Positions 56,741-64,000 of a DNA stretch of 64,000 nt are shown one piece after another (position 1 is the stretch's first letter; each line of letters opens with the position of its first letter). The notes under the pieces are model-generated. The model made no database searches and had not been told where the DNA came from. It was given only the letters and a program-made list of their open reading frames with translations. Made by a program: the position numbers and the translations under genes. Origin of the DNA: Miscanthus floridulus. Taxonomy: Eukaryota > Streptophyta > Magnoliopsida > Poales > Poaceae. The DNA lies in assembly GCF_019320115.1 (NCBI RefSeq), contig NC_089591.1, forward strand, positions 62,877,798 through 62,941,797. Direction: 5' to 3'.

Positions 56741-57580
56741 CCACCTTCGCCAGGGGGATCCCTACTACCTCTTATCTTTCGATCTGAAGCCGGATCGGTG
56801 TGTCATTCTCCGCCACAACGATAGTTACCTCTACCTGACGGAAGATCGGGATCCTGCAATCTTAGCACAACAACTCCTCTGGTTATCAACCGAGACACGG
56901 ATCCGGTTGACCTCGCCAAGAAGGCTAATCCCTGCCTGCGCAACGAAGAACACAAGCAAGAACAAGAAAGAAAGCAACCAAATTACAGATGAATAATTAA
57001 TCTCACGAAGTTGGGGTCTCACAAACCGATGAACGGCGAAACTGTTCTTGACAGAATAATCTAAGCAAAACACAAAACCTAATAGCGGCGGCGACATACG
57101 ATTATAAAGGTCTTATGGTCATCGCCTACCCTGGACGCGCCCCCTAATAGGCCCAAACACGATACATGGTCCATCGGACCAAAAGACGGTGTCGCAGCAC
57201 CCTCGTAGAATTAGGACGCTGACTTGTTTTGATGATTCCCGTTGATTCTGGAGGCCTTTTGACGTGAGACCACTTGGATTGGCTTTCTTATCAAATTAGC
57301 TTTTCAATCATATATGGATCGTTGAAAACAGAGTCCAGATGCGTCTGGGGTGACCAGTTTAAGGCAGACTGGTCCTAGAGGCCGAGGCAGACTCGAACTT
57401 GAGTTGCTTTGGGCCTCCACCTCGGGGACTCGAACCGAATTAGCCTCGGGCCTTCTTCTTGACTTAGACACCCTTGGTGGCCTCCTACCCCTCCATACCA
57501 TATGCCAAATATGGTCATATGCATGGGTGTCATGTCCTCATCACTATAGAACCCATTGCCACACATGAGGGGGAGCAATA
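56741..57580 (-). other. Probable minus-strand LTR or leader fragment
   Basis: Read on the minus strand, this contains a TATAATCG-type motif (near 57095), then a leader with TTGTTCTTGCTTGTGTTCTTC and GGGATTAGCCTTCTTGGCG (56920-56970), a style common in grass LTR elements. No paired LTR or TSD is found, so the identity is an inference. The Pro/Arg-rich frames within are not supported as genes. Confidence 0.4.
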
Positions 57581-57599
57581 ATAGCCTCAAACAGAAGAT

Positions 57600-59292
57600 G
57601 TACCAAATGTGGAGGCCCCTAGAGGTATCAAAGAGTTAGAAAATCAGCTATTCCTACTGACTATGAAATATACAACACTGAGGAATTTTAAATAGAGGAT
57701 GATCCCACCTCATTTGAAGAAGTCATGAGAAGTGATCATTCATCAAAGTGACTTAAGGCCATGGAAGATGAAATGAAATCAATGAATGCCAATAAAGTTT
57801 GGGACTTGAAAATAATTCCTAAAAGAGCCAAAACAGTAGGTTGTAAATGGGTCTACAAAACTAAACTTGACTCTCAAGGAAATATAGAGAGATATAAAGC
57901 GCGACTTGTAGCAAAAGGCTTTACGCAAAGAAAAGGGATTGATTATAATGAGATATTTTCTTCAGTCTCATGTAAAGATTCCTTCAGAATCATAATAGCA
58001 TTAGTGGCACGTTACGATTTGGAATTACATCAGATGGATGTAAAGACGACATTTCTCAACGGAGACTTAGAGAAAAATGTTTACATAGCACAACCAAAAG
58101 GTTTTGTCATGGAAGGAAAATAACGAATGGGATGCCGCCTAAAGAACTCTATTTACGGATTAAAACAAGTTTCAAGACATTGGTACTTGAAGTTTGATCA
58201 GACAATAAGGAATTTTGGGTTTAAAGATAATGTTGAGGACAATTGTGTCTATGCAAAGTTTAAGAATGGGAAGTTTATCTTCCTTGTCCTATATGTGGAC
58301 GATATCTTACTTGCTAGTAGTGATGTCAGTCTACTACTGGAGACAAAGAAGTTTTTGTCCTCAAAATTTGATATGAAAGCTCTTGGTGAAGCCTCGCTCG
58401 TTCTAGGGATCGAGATTCACCGAGATAGAAGTAAAGAGGTATTAGAATTGTCACAAAAGGCATACATAGAAAGAATCTTAAAGAAATTCAGTATGGACAA
58501 ATGTAGTCCCTCACCTGCTCCTATAGTCAAGGGTGACAGATATGGGGATTTTCAATGCCCCAGGAACCAATATGAGATCGATCAAATGAAAGCGGTTCCA
58601 TATGCTTCAGCTGTCGAAAGCTTGCAATATACTCAAGTATGTACGCGCCCTAACTTAGCATGTATTACCGGGTTACTTGGCAGATTCCAGAGCAATCCTG
58701 GAACAGAACACTGGAAATTAGTAAAGAAAGTCTTGCGATATTTACAAGAAACGAAAGGCCTCATGATGATGTATAGAAGATCTAATTCACTTCATATATT
58801 AGGATATTCAGATTCTGATTATGCGGGAGATGATAGAAAATCCACGTCTGGATATGTATTCACTCTCGTAGGGGAGCTATTTTATGGAAAAGCTCAAAGC
58901 AAACCGTCACTACATTGTCCACAATATTTGCCGAGTTTATAGCGTGTTATGAGGCAACGGGGCAGGTGAACTGGCTAAAGAAGTTCATATCCGGTTTGAA
59001 GGTGGTTGACGACATCTATAGACCACTTAAGTTATACTGCGATAATAATCCGATAGTACAGTATGCTTACAATAATAAGTCAAGTGGTGCTGTCGAACAC
59101 ATTGACATAAAGTATTATGTTGTGAAAGATAATGTTCGGGATCATGTCATAAGTCTTGAGCATATAAGCACCGAAAAGATGCTCGCGGATCCGCTTGTAA
59201 AAGGCTTACCACCCAACGTGTTCAGAGAACATGTAGCCGGCATGGATTTAAGAGAGCCTATAATTCCTGGACAAAAGAAGGCCCAAAGTTAA
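57600..59292 (+). pseudogene. Ty1/copia reverse transcriptase and RNase H, 5'-truncated
   Basis: The RT domain from 57761 has KTVGCKWVYKTKLDSQGNIE, YKARLVAKGFTQRKGIDYNE, QMDVKTTFLNGDL and the active site FLVLYVDDILLASS (58279-58320). Markers of the RNase H portion are SDSDYAGDDRKSTSGYV (58808-58860), AEFIACYEATGQVNWLKKF and HIDIKYYVVKD. A TAA at 58121 interrupts RT and a frameshift near 58880-58930 interrupts RNase H. Gag, protease and integrase are absent upstream, with only a short remnant linker (57600-57760). The 3' LTR follows at 59447. Confidence 0.9.
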
Positions 59293-59446
59293 GTATCTAT
59301 TTCAGAACAGAGTGGTGTATTGTAGCTGTCAAATCTATCGGTAATTGACCGTGACGATGAAACATGCTCTATGCGCTAATCTGTAATGGAATGAACAAAA
59401 GTAAATGTTATGAAATTGAAAGATGGTAGGAGATCAAGGGAGAGAT

Positions 59447-59978
59447 TGTTAGATTGATCTCTAATCCCAAACTGGACCCAACGGCCCAATTAGGCCTTTG
59501 ATCCGTGCCCTGATCGGGGGCGTCCAGCCCACTATGGCTGGAGGGTCCCTGTCACACTACGCAATAAATAGAGGTGGGGACCGGCGGTTCAAGTCACGAG
59601 GTTTGCCTGAGCCAAGGTCTCCATCGACAAACCCTAAACCTGATCTAGTGAGGGGCGCAACCAGTGACGGGAAGCACCTCTACCACAGCACTACGTCGCC
59701 TCTGGACCGTGTCACCGGACTCCACTGCCTTCACCGCCGGTCGCCACAGTACATCACCAACGCCGTCTTCACCGACCGTCGCTGCCCTAGCGCAGACACC
59801 GATTTCATGGCGGACGCGAGCGGATCCTCCTCTGCGGTGTCAGGCTCGACAAGTTCTTCTACTCCACCTCTCTCTGCCTCTCTCGTTACACTAGTAGATG
59901 TTATAGGGCTCATAATTCTATTCAATAGTAAGCAGACGTGCTAGTTCTATTCCTAGAGATGCTGTTCTATGTCTAACA
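59447..59978 (+). repeat. 3' LTR of the truncated copia element
   Basis: 532 bp with perfect 7-bp inverted termini TGTTAGA / TCTAACA, preceded by the purine-rich CAAGGGAGAGAT. A TATA-like CAATAAATAG lies near 59562. No matching 5' LTR exists in the window. Confidence 0.8.
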
Positions 59979-59982
59979 ACAT

Positions 59983-60541
59983 GGACTTCAGGACTCGGCG
60001 GAGTGCGCGCTCTGCGGCCAAGACGACGAGACGGTCGACCACTTGCTGGTCTCCTGTGTCTTCGCGAGGGAATTGTGCCACGGTCTCCTGCTTAGCTTTG
60101 GCTGGGATCGGTTCGCGCCGGCGCCGGGGGCAAGGCTCTCCGCTTGGTGGTTCGAGGTTAGGCGGCAGGTGCCCAAAGAGCTGCGCACGGGCTTCGACTC
60201 GGCGGTGCTCCTCGTCTCTTGACGCCTGTGGAGGGAACGGAACTCTCGGGTGTTCGACAATGCTGCTGGCTCGCCGGCGCAAGCAGCGCGACGGGTGCTT
60301 GAGGAGGATGAGGAGTGGACCGCTGCGGGGTTCTCGGCCATTTCGTTGTTGCTGGCAGCCGCGCCAGTACCTTAGGACTCCTTGCCTATTAGTCGCACCA
60401 TTGTTCATCATTTAGTGCGGGTCTGTAACGCCACCACGGTGGTCTTGTTGTTTGTTTCCCTCGAGGCATCTCGTCTTTGGTTGGTCGTCAACTCTGCTCC
60501 TTGTTAATAAAATACACGTGGAGTCGTGTTCTAGGGGAAAA
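59983..60541 (+). pseudogene. LINE ORF2 C-terminus (zinc-binding region) and 3' end
   Basis: The readable protein includes CALCGQDDETVDHLLVSC, a C-x2-C..H-x4-C zinc-binding motif typical of the region after plant L1 reverse transcriptase (zf-RVT). Then come FGWDRFAPAP and SAWWFEVRRQVPKEL. TGA at 60220-60222 replaces an expected Trp before RLWRERNSRVFD. After the stop near 60373 come a 3' UTR, an AATAAAATA signal near 60507 and the A tail. Confidence 0.8.
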
Positions 60542-60555
60542 AAACCCTGCCCTCA

Positions 60556-61201
60556 GTGTTACCAATAATGCGTTTGAAAAACTTGGGTTGGGGGGCTCAT
60601 CGACCATCGTCATGCGGCTTGAGAACATATGTGAACTGTGAACATGCGAGCGCATGCTAGTAGACGTTTCCACGCTCAACCGATGGTGTGCGTGAACCCA
60701 TGTCGTGCCCCTAGTGGCCACGTGTCTAATGAGGTACCTACCTCATTAATAATTAGACCTTCATCAGGAATATTAATATATAACATGCTGTGGCCAATGC
60801 ATGTCTCGTCCACACAGAAAATAGTAATTGAGTTTAATTTACAGAAGTTAATCTGGCTTAGCCGCCATTTTTTTTTCTTGTTAGTTGATGGCTTAGCTGC
60901 CGGTTAGAGCTCTGCACAAGCATCACCAATAATGGGTAGATTAATTAAAGAGAAGCCGCCAGAATCTTTTCTGCTCCATCTCGGTCTATTCAATTAAGGC
61001 ACGTTCAAATTTAGAAAGATCAAACTTAATTTGCAACTATATTTAGGGTCAACAACAACTAGTAAAATTATGAGCACTAGCTAGCCCATAAACTCGACCG
61101 TGTCCATGTCCCAGCACGTTCTACAATTCTATGTTACTACATAAGTATTAAAAAATCATGAATAACTTATCACTTACAACTAATCAAAATCTATTATCTT
61201 T

Positions 61202-61285
<84 letters not shown>

Positions 61286-62460
61286 AACACAATATCCATT
61301 TAGCTTTAGATACTCTATATAATCTCTATACTATTGTGATAAATTTACCATTTACTTTATGTGTTCTTTCACCATTTGCATTGCGCCTTTGTGGATTTTT
61401 GAAACCTTACTTTAATTTTATATCAGCTTTTGTTGTATTCCTTTTTATGACATCTTGAACCTATATTTTGGCTTTCAACTTTTGATCTTACCAATTATCA
61501 TAATTTCTTATCCACGTGTTATGTTCAAACTATGATGTTTATTGAAATTTATTCAAAAAAATTCTTTTATCTTTTATTAAAAATGGATTATAGGTCGGAC
61601 TTCGCTCTTAGTTATTAAAATAACAAAAACAGTCAACACCACAATACTCAAGATGTTCAATTATATGTGTAGCAGTATTTTTTATGAAAAAATAGTAGAG
61701 TACTCACAATTAAACTAGTATTGATATGACATTATTATCAAAGATTATTAGTATAATTTAAAATAAATAGGTCATCATTGGCATGCGGTTTGATAAGGAA
61801 ACATTTTTATGATCGATAAAATATAAAAATATGTATATGTATCTCCAATACATGCATGGTATTCGTGGTAAGACATGGCCAGATTATGTTATTATTGTGA
61901 GAATTTCTAAAATTTATATTTTCCCTAGCACGTATTAAATATTAAAATTAAGATGTTTAGTAGAAAGAAATGTATTTATAGACTCATATAATAAGATAAT
62001 TTTCATTTTATAGCAGGTAGCATCAGGTGATCGCATATTGTAAGAGCAATCTAGTAATTATTGTAAGATTATAATCAGATATTGTATAAATTATTGCACA
62101 TCTTTTTTTTTTAAACGTAATTATTGCACATCGTGATTCAGCGGCGACTTCCGATTGAGCGGTTGAAAACGGACACCGGAGCAAGCTTCGTGGGACCTGC
62201 ATGGCAACCGGGTGGAAGTACACAGGTGGGTAACGGTCATATATGCTTCAAGTCTACTAAGCTGCCTCTACTCGATGGAATCAGATCTAGTCTACACTAA
62301 TTCAAGGCGTCAAAGAACGACCGAACGACCCGGACTAAAGATTAGTCACCGTCGGGTTCGTGAGGATGAGGATTGGAAACCATCCCATTCCTGTTCCTAT
62401 TCCCGTGTACCCGTCCGCAAATTCACTCTTACTTTAAATTAGGCTCTTTGTCATGTTAAA
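60556..62460. other. AT-rich intergenic DNA
   Basis: No gene recognised on either strand. Contains the (CT)40 microsatellite and long AT-rich stretches. Confidence 0.45.
61203..61282. repeat. (CT)40 microsatellite
   Basis: Uninterrupted CT dinucleotides for 80 bp. Likely length-polymorphic. Confidence 0.9.
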
Positions 62461-63363
62461 ATCCAATCAAAAGGTCAACACACATGAGTAGACACATGGA
62501 CTTTAGTCCCGGTTGGGAATAGGCTTTAGTCAACCGGGACTATGAATCCGGAACCCAAAACCTCATGCATTGCATCGTGTTTACCTTTCCAACCCACCTA
62601 CACAGCACACGTAACCTTGGATGGGATGCTTTCCTTTTAAACTAACCCATCGGAGGACTTTTAGTTCGGGTTGGTGATTTTTTTTTAATTTTAACACTTT
62701 TTGTAAACTAATTTTAAATCTAACACTGTTTTTTCTAACTAACACTTTTGGCCGCGTCTATTGCCATGGCGCAGCGAAAAGCCTGTGCCGCGCCATGCAT
62801 GGTGGCGCGGTGGGTGGCTGACGTGGCGACGACCGGAAATGGTGACCGGTGACGTGGCAGGGCCTGCCGCGCCACCGATCTTGGCGCGACAGTGTCGCGC
62901 CCTGATCCGTGGCGCGGCAAAGCCGAATAAAAGCCCCGCGGCCACTCCTGTCTGCCCGCGCTTGCCCACGCCTGTCCACAGCGCCCGCCGCTCGCCCGGC
63001 CCTCCGTTGCCGCCTCCCTCCCTCCCTTCCCTTCCATTCCCCGGTCGCCTCCCTCCCTCCTCGTCCTCGTTCAAGGTAATGGCACACTTTTTATTTTCAT
63101 TTGAATGGTGGATAGAAATATTATGAATGGGAGTTAAGGTTAGGAGGAAAATTATGTTTGGGAACTATGTGCTACGGTTTGGAGGATGATATTAGTTTGA
63201 TTTTGTCAATGTTAATGTTAATAATTTAGTTAGAAGTATGTTTACCATGTATATTTTTGTTACTATAAGTGTTGGTTATATTATTTTAGTTGCAATGCAA
63301 ATGATTATATTTTACATTAATTGCGTTGTTTTGATTGATGTTTAATTTGAACCGTTTTATTAG
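62461..63363 (+). promoter_or_regulatory. 5' region of the GRF-like gene, with hairpins and a leader intron
   Basis: A short hairpin GTCCCGGTTG / CAACCGGGAC (62506-62515 and 62531-62540) belongs to a widespread grass repeat. Then comes a stretch with recurring CCGCGCCA / TGGCGCGG phrases in both orientations (62755-62920). A probable leader exon ends at 63075 (TTCAAG) and a leader intron runs 63076-63363 (GTAATG..TTATTAG), ending directly before the ATG. The inverted GC phrases suggest that the whole unit is transposon-borne (inference). Confidence 0.5.
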
Positions 63364-64000
63364 ATGGAAGACATGTTTCAGGAGCAGTTGTGGCGAAAAC
63401 GGGGTTGTCCTATAGAATTGTATCCCGACGAGTCTAGCAAAGATGCCCCCGTCCCTCCTGAACTCCCTGTCCCTAACTGTGACTATGGTCATCCGACCGA
63501 CGTGTTTCAATCGAGACATCCGGACACAGCGGATCGTTGCTTCTACACATGCAGTCGTTTTAATGTAAGTAATTGTTTCCGTATGTTTTTTCTTCATTTG
63601 TATTACAAGGTTATTAATATTTTGTTGGAATTTTGTTGTGTAGGTCCATGAGAGGTGCTTTTTCTTTCAGTGGATCGACGATGCAGACAAATTTGACCCC
63701 AGATACCTCCTTTTCGACGATTGGTGGAGAGGGCGACATCCACAAGAGCACTTTGAGCGGTGGGTTCCACCTCCCCCTAACCCTCCTCTAATGACAGCTA
63801 AGGGGAAGCACTTAGCCACAGTTAGATGACTCGAGGAACCTCCTCTGTGCGACTGCGGAGATCGAGCTATGATAAACCATAAGAATACGTTGGAGTTTGT
63901 GTGTCCAAACAAACATGAAGTAAGTGCAAAATGTATGTGTTGAAATGTTGAGCTATATGTGTTCATGTACTAATGTCACCTTATTTAGGTGTATTCAATG
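63364..64000 (+). pseudogene. GRF-like zinc-finger protein gene, 5' part, runs off the window
   Basis: Coding exons 63364-63564, 63644-63919 and 63989 onward, with introns 63565-63643 and 63920-63988 (GTAAG/TAG borders, phases consistent). The N-terminus reads MEDMFQEQLWRKRGC. The first finger reads NCDYGHPTDVFQSRHPD then CFYTCSRF and, across the intron, CFFFQWIDDADKFDPR, a GRF-like layout in which a usually conserved second Cys is Tyr. A second CDCG-type motif begins at about 63850 (PPLCDCGDRAMINH .. FVCP). In-frame TGA at 63827-63829 (probably from CGA) lies between them. Function is unknown; this protein type is repeated in grass genomes and often transposon-associated (family impression, not searched). 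Confidence 0.65.

Larger units (their letters stand above)
56387..60541 (+). mobile_element. L1-type LINE shell with nested retrotransposon fragments, 14-bp TSD
   Basis: The exact 14-mer AAACCCTGCCCTCA occurs at 56373-56386 and 60542-60555. Inside the right copy is an A-rich tail (GGGGAAAAAA) preceded by the C-terminal zinc-binding region of a LINE reverse transcriptase protein. Inside the left copy is a LINE-like 5' leader and ORF1 start. The middle of the LINE is missing and is occupied by a minus-strand LTR-like fragment and a 5'-truncated copia element. The long TSD and A tail fit target-primed reverse transcription. Confidence 0.75.

Noticed and set aside
62735..63126. Frames of 100-121 codons on both strands
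   Set aside because: Generated by the CCGCGCCA/TGGCGCGG-rich leader upstream of the GRF-like gene; mutually overlapping and without domains.

Overview
The window is plant nuclear DNA, most likely from a large-genome grass. Andropogoneae (sugarcane, Miscanthus or sorghum type) is my best guess, inferred from the look of the retroelement families and not tested by any search. Evidence for a plant: intron-bearing gene remnants, an AP2/ERF transcription factor, plant-type hAT, CACTA, MULE-like and Tourist/Stowaway elements, and deeply nested LTR retrotransposons with exact target-site duplications (TSDs). I found no bacterial genes, operons, CRISPR arrays, rRNA genes or tRNA genes.

Layout. 1-5.6 kb: two minus-strand fragments of a non-coding Ty3/gypsy family lie next to a broken CACTA transposase and CACTA-like subterminal repeats, followed by a roughly 240-bp tandem duplication. 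5.58-37.26 kb: a three-level retrotransposon nest. The host is a gag-only Ty1/copia-like element (5582-37257, 3' LTR truncated). Into its 5' LTR went a non-coding Ty3/gypsy element (6268-27199, TSD AAAAT). Into that went a 16.7-kb Tat-type Ty3/gypsy element (7164-23864, TSD CCGAT) with decayed gag-pol and an antisense gene. Two solo LTRs sit in the nest (24690-25896, TSD CTTAC; 32170-33805, TSD ATAGG). 37.3-44.5 kb: the main genic island, an ERF gene whose TATA box (38502) and coding region (42057) are separated by a 3.35-kb hAT transposon (38523-41872, TSD CAGGGCAC). The ERF reading frame also has a one-base deletion inside the AP2 domain. Related MULE-like elements in opposite orientation lie on both sides.

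44.5-56 kb: MITEs and foldback elements, a minus-strand exon-intron fragment of ATP-citrate lyase subunit alpha at 48.4-48.9 kb, and a cluster of small DNA transposons. 56.39-60.54 kb: a composite bounded by a 14-bp duplication, read as a LINE whose middle is replaced by a minus-strand LTR fragment and a 5'-truncated Ty1/copia element. 60.6-64 kb: AT-rich intergenic DNA with a (CT)40 tract, then the start of an intron-bearing gene for a GRF-like zinc-finger protein that runs off the window and has an in-frame stop.

How it fits together: essentially every recognisable coding region is broken, and several in-frame stops fit C-to-T or G-to-A change at methylated cytosines. I do not see a coherent new multi-gene system. 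The most informative items are the hAT insertion between TATA box and transcript of the ERF gene, the foldback junction at the truncated copia LTR, the layered TSD-proven nest, and the ATP-citrate lyase fragment.
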